DNA of 64,000 bases from Tomocerus qinae (lineage: Eukaryota; Arthropoda; Collembola; Entomobryomorpha; Tomoceridae). Positions within the stretch are counted from its first letter, which is position 1. The number at the start of each line of letters is the position of its first letter. The notes under the pieces are model-generated. The model did no database searches. It worked only from the letters and a program-made list of their open reading frames with translations, and was not told the DNA's origin. Location of the stretch: contig CM034547.1 in the NCBI GenBank assembly GCA_020055645.1, forward strand, positions 7,363,280 through 7,427,279, read 5' to 3'. Made by a program: the position numbers and the translations under genes. Of this stretch, positions 41,785 to 53,051 are shown piece after piece.

Positions 41785-43191
41785 TTATTTCTTGCCCCTT
41801 TTGCTTTTAGAATGATTTTTAGTTTTCTTGGAAGGTTTCTTAGTGTCGGCCTGAATTTTCGTATTTAGAGATAGTAGTTGGCTCTGATATGACGGAGTTT
41901 CTGGTACAACAGAGTTTTGCCGCAGACCTGGAGCTACGGAGCGTCTACGGCTATCATTCGTCGGCTTATGAGTCTCTATTTCATCATCAGAAAATGTAGG
42001 AGATATTATTTTAACACTCGGCTTTCTTTTGGGGGGTGCCGTTGAAGAATCTTTCTCGGCAGGTTCTTTCTTTATAAAGAAGAAACTTCCCCGTCGAGTG
42101 GTTGGTAAACTCTTTGTTGGTTTTACTATTTTCTCAGGAACGATTAGAACCACTGGCTTTTTTGGCTGTGTTTCCGGAAATGACACCTTTTTGACAATTG
42201 GTTCAGGAGTGACTGGAGTTGGAGCTGGAGCTGGAGGAGAAGGTGGGGGTGAGGGTGAGGGTGGGAGTGATGGTGGTGGTGGGGGTGCGGGTGGCGTGGG
42301 CGGTGGAGATTCTTCTATCTTCGGTCGAACTGTCTCCAAAATAGCCAAGTTGTATGTCACTTTTGAAGAATCCAACGCATTTTTCCTTGCCAATGCATCT
42401 ATCTCTCTCTTTTTAAGTATCAGAGCTGTTCTTTTAGGTTTCCACTTTTTCATTAATTTTTCAAAATGCTGCTTGGACCCCAGTCCCACTTGTAGATAAT
42501 TCCAACCCTTTTGCGTATATTTAGTCTCTTTTTTCTCCGCTTGTTCCTCTCCAAAATAAATTGGTCCAGTGTAGAGGGGCCAGTGTTCGTCTCTCTGATC
42601 TAAAATGATACCTCTGTGAGATGACTTCAAATTCCGTAATTCATCAACGAAAGTTCTTTTATTAGTAAAAATCATTGATCGTTTTCTCTTTTTGTAATCT
42701 CGACTGAAATGAGATTTTGATTCTATGGTACAAGTACTAGCACGAGAGTCTATACTAGCGTTCCTCCCAGGGAAGACGTTGTTACTTTCTTGGGGTTGGA
42801 CAGTTTTCTCAATGTCTGGGTCTGATTCGGATGATGTAGATGTTCCAGATGAAGTGTCGGATGCAGAATCTCCCCATTTATATTTATGAGGGGCTTGGTG
42901 AAAATGACGATCTCGAAGGAGTTTTCTATGAATCATCTTGAATACCCACTTTTCAGCATAGCACTCGGGATTCGTTGCTTTTTCTTTCCATTTTTGTAGT
43001 CTTTTGTTTATTTGCCATCTCTGAGGATACTGCATATTCAATTTTTTCACTTCCTTCTCTTCCATTAATTCCCAAGGAATTTCTCCTTCATTATCATGCC
43101 GAAGTATTTTCGGTGTTCTGTATCGCCAAGGTGGAAGTTTTCTATTTACAGGCCACAGCCATCTCACCCAATCACGCCTAGATTTCTCAAT
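41785..43191 (-). CDS. Membrane-protein gene, exon 3 (terminal)
   Basis: The acceptor TTTTGTCAG lies directly before ATT at 43191. The exon encodes 468 residues (IEKSRRDWVR at the start, SKSKRGKK at the end) and a TAA. The opposite-strand frame at 42029-42499 is a glycine-rich shadow of its proline-rich part. No AATAAA was seen within the first 100 bases after the stop. Confidence 0.85.
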   Translation of the reverse strand: MEKSRRDWVRWLWPVNRKLPPWRYRTPKILRHDNEGEIPWELMEEKEVKKLNMQYPQRWQINKRLQKWKEKATNPECYAEKWVFKMIHRKLLRDRHFHQAPHKYKWGDSASDTSSGTSTSSESDPDIEKTVQPQESNNVFPGRNASIDSRASTCTIESKSHFSRDYKKRKRSMIFTNKRTFVDELRNLKSSHRGIILDQRDEHWPLYTGPIYFGEEQAEKKETKYTQKGWNYLQVGLGSKQHFEKLMKKWKPKRTALILKKREIDALARKNALDSSKVTYNLAILETVRPKIEESPPPTPPAPPPPPSLPPSPSPPPSPPAPAPTPVTPEPIVKKVSFPETQPKKPVVLIVPEKIVKPTKSLPTTRRGSFFFIKKEPAEKDSSTAPPKRKPSVKIISPTFSDDEIETHKPTNDSRRRSVAPGLRQNSVVPETPSYQSQLLSLNTKIQADTKKPSKKTKNHSKSKRGKK

Positions 43192-43962
43192 CTGACAAAA
43201 CATTACAAGATAGTAGTTAAACGTTTTAAACTTTTGAACCACAGCTGTAAATATTTAAGCTTACAAACCTACGTACATTAATTACAAGACCACGAAGATA
43301 TGTTCTTGTTTGCCTTCCCCCGATAAGTTCTCCTAGAGGCAAAGCGACAAAGCGGAAAAGAATGAAACCTACCAATGGGAGAATGAGAATGGCCAGAAAT
43401 TCAACATAGATCCACAGAAAAATATACACAAGGAATGGCGAGATAGATAAAATGGTTTCCATATTTGTTTTTGTGGCATTTTTGAGCAGAGCTTCTTTTT
43501 GAAATATGCCTGATTCGCATTGACCAAATTGGTATGGATTAATTCCGGCAAACAAATATGGATACATTCCAAATGGATAGTACTCTTCGTCATCTTCGTG
43601 GCTTATACTCATCAAGGCCCCTACCATCTCTCCAAAATATTCGTCTTCATATTCATTTGCGGCTGGTAACCCAATGTAATTTAGTGATGAGTGTGGATAC
43701 TTCCATAGTGTAACATTAGGCTTGTAATCTCTTTTCCGGGTTACACTAAATGGAAAAAAGTTAAAGCAAAGCAGCTGCAACAATTTTAAATGATATGTAA
43801 ATAATTTGAATGTCCAAAGGCTTACAAGCTTCGATGTAAACGTAGTTTTCCAACAAGTGAGGTATTATCGTGTTGCCATACAGCATGTCCTTGACCTAGT
43901 GTAGATTTGCAGTAAAGAGTGACAATTAACAAGCACAATAGGAATAGTCTGTAACACCCCAT
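41785..43962 (-). CDS. Unrecognised signal-peptide/transmembrane protein with basic Pro-rich tail (3 exons)
   Basis: Three exons (43962-43826, 43745-43277, 43191-41785) join in phase to give 670 residues, or 674 with the alternative exon 2 donor. Residues 1-23 are a hydrophobic signal peptide. Residues 24-143 are acidic and tyrosine-rich, with N-glycosylation sequons at N33, N56 and N135. Residues about 144-183 form one long or two short membrane segments. The remaining 480 or so residues are cytoplasmic-type: Trp- and Arg-rich at first, a Ser/Asp stretch (310-329), a proline-rich run (497-534), then Lys/Arg-rich to the end (SKSKRGKK). KKVSF (536-540) fits the RVxF protein phosphatase 1 docking consensus. 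RRGS (568-571) and RRRS (617-620) look like basophilic kinase sites. Topology suggests a type I surface protein with a large internal tail. I do not recognise the family. A role in signalling is an inference from short motifs only. Confidence 0.8.
43277..43745 (-). CDS. Membrane-protein gene, exon 2
   Basis: The acceptor is a pyrimidine tract ending in TTTAG at 43750-43746. The exon encodes the acidic ectodomain and the hydrophobic segment (IFLWIYVEFLAILILPLVGF). Two in-phase donors are possible: GTACGT at 43276, used here, and GTAAGC at 43264, which would extend the exon to 43265 and add VRRF. Confidence 0.75.
43826..43962 (-). CDS. Membrane-protein gene, exon 1
   Basis: Starts at the ATG read from 43962 (MGCYRLFLLCLLIVTLYC, a clear signal peptide) and encodes 45 codons plus two bases. 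The donor is GTAAGC at 43825-43820. Joining to exon 2 completes a TTT codon (F46). The intron is 80 bp. Confidence 0.8.
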
Positions 43963-46900
43963 AATACTTGTTGATTCACAAAAGTCGCAGTCAGACGCAG
44001 AGACGCTTTTCTTAAATCATCCAAATGATATTGATATTATGTTTGGTGAGTGAAGTACTATCTACGAAATAACGAGAAGTCGAATTTCCCGTGTTAATTT
44101 ATAAATGTCTACTCTTGTTGCTAATGACAAGTTAATAATAACCATCTAGACTCCCTTTGAAGTTCCTTTGATAGAAAATAAATATTCGTCCTTTAGAAGA
44201 AATGATTAGCAGATTTTATATTTGCATATATCCCCACATGTGTGCAAATTAAATCAAGCTGATTCTCAGAATTGTTCTAGTTTCCACTTCGCTTAGCTGT
44301 CTGAAAAAAAGTATACAATTTAGTTCATTTCATCTGAGCATTCTTGCATGTACATTTACCGGTAAGAGGCGGTAACTTATGACGAAGGTATTTTATACCC
44401 AACTCAGCAAAATATAATTTTATATTCTGCATGATCATCATATTCATTTTATACAAAGAATAATGTGGCGTTACGCTGAATTAAGTTCGCTTTGGGGATT
44501 TGATTTATTTTCTGTAAATGAATGAATGAAGCTGTCAAGTACGCGTGTATATATGACAGGAGACAAAGAAAATGACAAGACCACTAAATGTTGTTTCCTA
44601 AACAGTATGCTCAAATCTAATTCAAAAAGTCTAATAATAGACTTTCACTTACGTATGTAAAAGGAAATGTTGATGAAAGTAAGCTATGGAGTTCCATCCC
44701 TCCCCATTGTGTGACTACCTAACAGAGTTTTCCATCAATAGAAGTAAATCCCATCTTAAGTCTTTAAGTTAACATATGTCTCACTCAGGAATAAAATTCT
44801 TTATTCAAGAAAAGCATTCACCATCAGTTTTACTTGCCTATTCATCAGCCTTAATTATGTAAAAGTAGCGTGATCAGAATAGAAAATTGCAGTTGGTAGC
44901 TATACACGTATTCACGCTTCAGTTTCCTTCAAAACCCGAGACTTCTAATAAAAAGATTCTAAACCATAATTTATTCTATCTGTGTGCTCACTAAAAATAG
45001 ATTAAAGACTTTTTCAACGAAGATAAAACTCAAAAATCCCATTATCATCAGCCCATAATAAAATTAGTTTATTCTGCTATAACCTACCCCGTGTATACTA
45101 TATTTAATTGAGTAGAATAAAAATGTAGTATTCGAAGATATGAAATGAGAAAAAGAGGAATTAATTTTAGGTTTCGTTTGGAATAATTTGTTTATTTTAA
45201 CATTATCTTTGTCATCTGTCACTTTAAACAAGGTTTACGTTCGAACATTGCACCAGCTCACATTAGATCATCACATCACAAACAATTAACATTTATGCAA
45301 TTTACATAACATTCTTAAATACAATTGTACGTAACTTAATTATAATAAGGGTATACAACTACCCACTAATTTTGATGAACGTAGACTCAGTGTTTAACTT
45401 TTGAGTCAGTTTTCAAGTAATTGACATAATTTGACATTCATATTCATTGGATATACTCACTGCACAACACTCAGAACAATAATTACATTTTCACCATGAT
45501 TGTTCAAGTTTCATTCGGTAATTGCTAAGATGTATCTACCATGTATTATATGTTACATATATATTATATATCCATGTATAGCAAGTGAAAAACATCATAC
45601 CAAATAAATCAGAGTCATATTATACCATATAACATGTACTCAGTTTCAATTACACATAATTATAACAACACTGCTGCTTCTGTGACACAATCAATCAACA
45701 CACAACAGAACTACTCTTCCTACTTAGAATTATTTTAATTATCTCATTACTCTATAATCATTTTGGCTAATTTCTATTTCATTCCTCTAAATTTCACACT
45801 GCCTGATCCGCCTGATCCATATAAATATACTTACCATATATAGGTTATCATATCCATTGCATAATACCTATTCTTTTAATTAACATAGGTATTAGTGAGT
45901 GTTAAATCTTACTGTATAGTATAGAAAGAAGTTGGATACATATTTTACTAGATTACAATAATCTGCTCTATATTATACCCAAGTAGAAATCAAATGGCAA
46001 TAATATTTTATACAATTTCTACGGTCGAGAACAATTTGTGCATTTAGGTGTGTATGCGTGTGGAGTTTATGGGCATGTTATTCATGCTAAAAACGAGTGT
46101 GGCTAGTAGTAGTAGGATATTTAAATCGACTAAGCGTCTACTCTACAAATACCTGGTCAGTCGAAATGTGGTTCAGGGTTTCAAAATGCTTTTATTGGAC
46201 TAATCTAAGCTTAACATTTAATATGTAGACTAAAATTAGATGTGAACTCTTTCTATTGAATTGGTTAGATCACGGTTGTTATCCACTGATTGCCTTTACA
46301 TTGCCCCTGTTTCATCTGAAAGCAATCGTTTAGGGATATGGGACTAATATGCATTATTTATTTCATGGAAATCATAACATTGAAACTAAATCTTAAGAAT
46401 CTTTTAACACAATTACGATATTTAAAAAGAGGAAATATTAAGAATTGACTATGCATAATTAAAATAAGTAGAAAATTGGTTGGATTCCTTTGAAAATGGC
46501 TCGACGGGACATAAATCCATTATAGTAGGGAGCATTGACAACATTTTAGCTACAAGACCTGAGTCATTTGTTACTAAAATTCCTATAAATAAAATTTGAA
46601 CAGATTATTTGTGCTGACAATGTGATAATTGTAACAAATTATAGTCGCAATCTAATTCTTATTTGTCATAATAAAGTATCTACTAGTATCAACCCTGCAT
46701 TGACAATTATCCGCTAAGCTATATACAATTACTATAATAGATATGGTACGACTAAGTACTATACAATAATTTAGATACGGTGCGGTGCGTGGGATTAGGA
46801 TATCAAAATCTGCTGACTAACAATTAATTCGTCCATGTGGGAACACATACGTCAGCAACTACTATTGGACAAGTAGTAGTCCATAGATATTGAGAGATTC

Positions 46901-49900
46901 GATAGACACATTAGCTATACGACAGAAAGGTAATTAGTGAACGATTCAGTTACAAATGAATGTCTGTTACCCCCTCCACGAGAATTGTATACCTTTGCCT
47001 CGCAGATTTTGTTTCTAAATGTGTAAAAGTCCTAGTCATTAGTATTTTATTATTTGGTACTCCTTTGTGAGATAGCAAGCAAGTAAAAGGAGATAAATTA
47101 TTATTGCAAGATGCCTTATTGAAATTACCTAAGTAAAAAAGCGTATACGTATTCATTGGAATTGTACACTTGACTTTATATAAATGACGTACTTAGTACC
47201 TACACCAGTATTTTGATTAAGACAGCAATATGAATGAAGTATTAGAATACATTGAAATGTCAACATGAAGTCTTGTCTCTATTTTTGTAGCAAATTCTCC
47301 TTCAGCCTCAGCATGCCTTCATGGCATGTCTATGTCTGTCTATGTCCATGCTACTTGCTTTTAGGTACTTCTCCGAGACATATTTATTGATTTACCTGCA
47401 ATTGACATGACTTGACATGCTATCGTAGAAACATGCCATGGACACAAATTGACTTGTGAAGACCGACTGATACGACAACTCTATACGAAATTCTATCTTT
47501 ATTTAGTTTAATTGTCTAATATATTTAGTATAGTACTTTCATGTACTTAAATGCATTACAGAGGATTGACTGACTATACTTTATTACATTGCAATTCAGA
47601 CATTTACATTTTATTGTATTGTAGGCTCTTGTATTGTGCTACAGTTCAGCATGTTCAGTTTTAGTTAGTTATCCCTACTTATATTATAGTAGCATTATAA
47701 TTACTGCCTATGAAATCAACATTTTATCTCCTGAATTGACATTACTTTCCTAACCTCTATTGAGATTCTTTACAGAGATTAATTAAACTAACACTGCTTT
47801 GTATTACAAAAGAGAACAAACTGGTAGCAACTAAATTAAGGTATAGTGTTTGTCCTTTGCAGACCAAAAAATTATACACTAAAAAGGTTTATAATGAAAA
47901 TTACTTCTGTTTTTTGTATAATGTCGATATATTATAATCATCCAAATGTATGTAGTAATTGTCTCATTCTGGAGAAGATTCGAGTGTAGTTAATTCATTT
48001 TTGTAAAAATTCTGGTGTTTTATTTATTGTATTATCTAATCTGTAAAACGTGTATTATTAATATAAGTAGGTGTTTTAATCCGTGCATTAATGTTGACAT
48101 CGACTTGATTATCGCAGACAGTTCTTTCTCCTGGGGTTTTCCGTCTTCTCTCCATTCATCTCTTGGCAGAAACATGTTACATATTTACTAACCGTCCTCA
48201 CAATTATAAGTCTTATTACCCATTGTCTACATTCATAGTACATTCACTAGGAACACAATTACACATGCTTTGAAACAGAAGACTTGTAAGCACCTGTCCA
48301 CGTAGTATCGATAAGTAAGCTGATAAGTCCACTTAGTATCGATAAGCTGTGATATCGAAGTCTACTTCACACAATCATAATCATAAACTTTTGTTTCTAG
48401 TAATATTATTTGACTAAGCATTCTCTAACGAAACGATTAAAAAGAGTATACAAATATTCGTAGGTATAAGTATAAATCATAGTATCATAATTCAGTTAAG
48501 AAAGTAACAAACTGATCTACGGACCAGATAACTAAAAGGCTAAAGAATTTTGAAGTAAATATTAAATATTATACAGCTTTAGAGGTAACACACTTAAAAG
48601 ACTGACTTTGAGAACAGAGGTAGCCAAAGCTAGAACACAGTCTTCAGTACATTTAGTATCTTCCTTATCTTATGTCTAAATAAAAACATTTTTGCTTTGC
48701 TAGTATTGAGATTTCCAATAAATATTAACAATTAGTACACTAAAAGACAATAATATACAAAATTCAATGTAAAAAGTTAACATTTAACAAAAGTACTTCT
48801 AACTGGAAAATGGTAGTGCTGAATTTTGGTGGTAATTTGCGTCAATAGTTAGTTAAGAAATTGTGCTGTCATTGTATACTCGTACTTCAAAGTAAATAGC
48901 AATACTTAGAAAGGTTTCTTTCGTGGTCTTTTATTGAATTATTAGATCTAAAAATCTAATCTAATGTGGTTATTTAACGTTATTGCTTTTGCGAGGAAAG
49001 ATCTGAGATGGGATTTTCATTTACTGTTTTGAAAAAGAGGTTTATCCAAGTAAAATGTCCTCCTCCTAAATTATGATAAGCCTTATTACTTTGATGGCTC
49101 AAAAAATGTGCCTCCTGGTTAATATTTGATCATAAAAGGAAAGCTTTCGAAGAAAGTGTTATGATTTTAGCGAGAGTAGAAAAGAGAAAAGAAGAAAGAG
49201 TACAAATATTTACATAAAGCGCAAATCAATACAATGAGACATGTCTTTGTTTTACAGGGAAGGAAATGTCTACGTTGGTTAGTTCATGACGTTGTTGTGT
49301 AAGATAGTAGATAGACAGCGACAGGAATATTTTGGAGATTGGTAGGCAAACTTCCGTTTCCGATAGGAAATCAAATCAAGTAAAGTAGAAACGAAATCCA
49401 AGAATTGTATTTACACTACCTAAGAAAGCGATTGATTGATTGATGAACTTCCTTGGAAGTTTGGAAGTGGGACGTCGTGTGTACTGAACCCATGAAATGA
49501 AATGTCAGGGAACATTCAATCAAAGATAAGAGGAATACTAATATTGGACTATAATATATTTTGTGATAAATATAATGTGACTGGATATTCATTTTCGGAC
49601 AAAAAATATGAGAACACAGTGGATTTTGAATAACCGGATTCCTTTGAGCATTTGGAGAGGAAAGAACGGAAAAGGAGAGAAAGTTGGCGTTGGCAGTTGG
49701 CACGGAATCTCAAGGTAGTTGGGTTACGTATGAGTAAAAGGTAAAGTTGTGAAAATTATATCATACGGAGAACTATGATGGTAGCTCGGTAATATTTATC
49801 TGTGATGTATGTAGTGAACTGTAGATCCTGGAGCATCGCACACATGCATGTCGAGATATTGACAAAATATTCGGGAACTTTGTATTGGTGGAGTGGAGTG

Positions 49901-52817
49901 GAAGTTCATTCAGCATTCGACTACGGAATGGAATTCTTTCCTTTCAACTTGGATGCTCGATATTCCCAACGAGACCATACTCAGTAAAATGGAAAAGTCC
50001 TTTGCAAAATAACGGAGGAGCGAATAGGGAAAGGATTTGGATTTCCACGAGTGAAAATTCCGAAATACATCCATAACTAATCCATATAAATATGTAAAAG
50101 CATCCCTTCCAATAATGATATAGGGATATGCAACGTAATGTGTTGTATGTACTTACTCTATAAGGAATCCAGTTACGAATTGCATTATGGTGCCAGGCGT
50201 AGGCTACAACATTTACTTTTAGGTAGGTACTTATGTCTGTGTTGTTGTGTTATATGCTGTCTTTTTCAACTTTACAGCTCCGGAGAACACTCTCAAATCT
50301 CCCTTGCGTTCAGCGTTCAATTATTGTGAGGCAACACCTGATGCTCCTCGGCTGACTTGACTTCCCTAAGACTTTCCTTCCTTCCTTTAACTCAACTTAA
50401 GACTTCAACTCCCACTCGCCCACGTATTTTCCCCAAATATTCCTTCATTGAGTCATCTGCCCTACTATATCACATCCCAATCTCGACTCACGACATGATT
50501 TACTTAATTTATCCACTATACTAAAACCCTGCTTCCTGTCTTGACATCTCAAATTCCCTTCTCCAATTAACTCTAAAAAATTTAGATGACAGGGCTATGC
50601 CAAATGTCACAACGGAATACCCCCCAAGTTCAGAAGCAATGCATAAATAGCTTAATACTTCAACGTTGAAATGCAAGCCTATTTATAATACCGTACAAAC
50701 TGTAATTTCGGATAGTGTACCCGTCTTCATGCGGAGAAAGTTGTCTAGCGAATGCAATTTCCTGTTTCACTGTTAACTATTAAACTGCAATACGCTAAGT
50801 GGCCAATTTTTGCATTCTTGTTTTTTTGCTAACATTTTTTCGGTAAATCACACACATAAGTTCATTTCTGCTCCGCTGACAGGCTCAGCCTGAATTACAG
50901 CAATCAACTAAAGTACATGTAATAATTATGGTATCATGCTTAATTCTATAGAATAAGGGAAAATTATCTTTTCTACTACACTTTTTCTAGCTAAATTGGT
51001 GTAGTGAATGATGGGCATTAAAGCTGAAACCAGCAGCATACAAGGGAAAGGTAGAGTAGAAAATAAAAGTAGCAAATGAGAGTTTCTTTCGAGGGTAGAA
51101 TACGGGTAGGGAAGTAAGGCAAACCTGGTTGTCTTTGAATAAGAGTATACACAGCACTTGGCCAGCCAATGAGAAAGACTCCAATTTAATCAACTCTTGA
51201 AGCGTTAATTGTTAAAATTCCCTTAAGTAATTTCCTGTCTCCTTCTTCTGGATAATTATACAATATTAAAATGTACGAGTCCACAATGGAGAACAGTTAA
51301 TTAACTCAACTATTGATTTGCATCGCACGGATTCCTTCTGAATTAACCTAAAATGTGTTGTACAAACTAATTAATTTGGATTTCACAATTGACATTTATT
51401 AGCCTCTTGAAATACTAAAAATGAATGAATACATCTTGGGTCAACTTACAACTTAAAATAAACTATATAGAAATATTTACAAGCACGAGTACAAAACAAA
51501 TCACTCAAACTCACATCAACAGATAAAATGGTCCCCGAAAATATAGTATCCTGCTCTGGTTACTTAACCGCACGCATTCGACACACCAAGGCAATAGTAA
51601 AACAAGGAATTCTTTAACTAGAATAAATAAAAAGGATTAAATTCACATGTGTTGACTTCGAGTATTGCATAACAAGGTAACCATTCTTGTCCTGACTAAT
51701 TATTTGTAAATTCCTTCATTTGATTCGTTGGGACTAGATACATACGCTTATTAGGAAAGCAACGTAGGCAAATGGCTAGGTATATTATATATAGTCATAC
51801 TAATCACATGTAAATATTTACGTACAGTTTTATATCCAACATTTTCTCCTACTTACAATTACGTACATTACTCCATACTTGCCAACATTGCCACTGAATC
51901 GGATTAATCTACGAGTCCTTAATTACATTTACCTTAATTATAAATTCATCTATGCAGATGTAATCTTAGTGTGATGTGTGATACACCAACCTATACCTTA
52001 CCACATTCAAACATACCTATATACATCATGTATGTATATATCCAGACATACTATGATTACTAAGCTATAATTACTGGTAATTATATTATGAACAGTAATA
52101 TACTTATGGATATAACCGTCAGTAGTATTTCTCCAAGTTTGTCTATACATAGTACGAATGACATTCTTATGCTATTATCAAGGTATATGTTTTTGTATGT
52201 ACGCATCTAGGTATCTATTCATGTACAATATTAGATTACCTATACGTACAGATATCTGAGTCTATTTAATAGTTATCCTCTTCTTTTGTCCTTTAAATTG
52301 TACGTGTATAAGTTAAGTGAGATGGGTATTAGGTAAATCAACTGAAACCATACATTAGGCTTTAGATCCCAAATCTAATGGTAACTAATGTGACTGTAAA
52401 AGGTAGGTAGGCTAATCTTTTGAAAATTGAGTCACCATCTGTAGTGGTTCAGTTTAGAATGGACATTGAAATGTTAAATGTAAACTTATGTAGATTGTAG
52501 TGTATGTTTATATATATATGATCATTATCTCCTATTCTCTACTGCCTACAACACACTAAGAGTAGGTATATTAAATAGTACTAGCTTATGCTTCATACAC
52601 AGTTTGATTGCATGTCAACAAAAGATACTGTTGTATTGTACCAAGGAACTAACAAAGAAAAGCTACATAAGATTCAAATAAATGATTTATGTTTGAGGAT
52701 CAAGACAGTATGTTGTAAGTATCCATAATATACACTATAATAGTATACCTAATCCTATGTATGTTTGGTTGCGACAAAAATAATAACAAATGATATAAAG
52801 GACAGAAGAGAATTTAT
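43963..52817. other. Intergenic region
   Basis: About 8.9 kb between the membrane-protein gene and the end of the RGS gene. It holds a 31-bp-period duplication at 48296-48346, a G-rich plus-strand block at about 49620-49740 and a C/T-rich, G-poor block at about 50330-50580. Frames up to 95 codons show no recognised domain. The first few hundred bases after 43962 must contain the membrane-protein promoter, but no element could be assigned. Confidence 0.5.
48296..48346. repeat. 31-bp-period direct repeat with ATCGAT
   Basis: GTCCACGTAGTATCGATAAG at 48296-48315 recurs at 48327-48346 with one change. A third GATATCGA sequence follows at about 48351. The copies could be paired binding sites or a chance local duplication. 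Confidence 0.75.
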
Positions 52818-52818
52818 T
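52813..52818 (-). promoter_or_regulatory. Possible polyadenylation signal overlapping the RGS stop codon
   Basis: AATAAA is read from 52818 to 52813 and shares its first A with the TAA stop. If used it would leave a 3' UTR of only about 15-30 bases, which is unusually short. A more distal signal is quite possible. Confidence 0.35.
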
Positions 52819-53051
52819 TAAGGGAGGAGGGATTCCCTACGAGAGGCCGGATTACTTGCCGAGACTGAAGATCCTCGATGCTGCGTGTTGATCTGAGCGA
52901 GTTTCTTGTAAAGTGGCGAATTTACGAAACGGGGATATGAGTCACGATGCATCAGAGTGTAAATTTGCACTTGAGCCTCGTCAAAAGTGTGCGGAGTTGG
53001 ATCTCTCATGTTTAAGTTCACCACTTCACGAACACGAGAGTCTAAGCTTAC
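52818..53051 (-). CDS. RGS gene, terminal exon
   Basis: Begins after TTACTTTCAG with GTA AGC (V116 S117), finishes the RGS domain and ends in a Ser/Arg-rich tail (SNPASRRESLLP) and TAA at 52820-52818. It encodes 77 residues. AATAAA overlaps the last base of the stop codon. Confidence 0.93.
   Translation of the reverse strand, partial: VSLDSRVREVVNLNMRDPTPHTFDEAQVQIYTLMHRDSYPRFVNSPLYKKLAQINTQHRGSSVSASNPASRRESLLP

Noticed and set aside
42029..42499. 156-codon plus-strand frame rich in glycine
   Set aside because: Antisense shadow of the proline-rich exon of the membrane protein.
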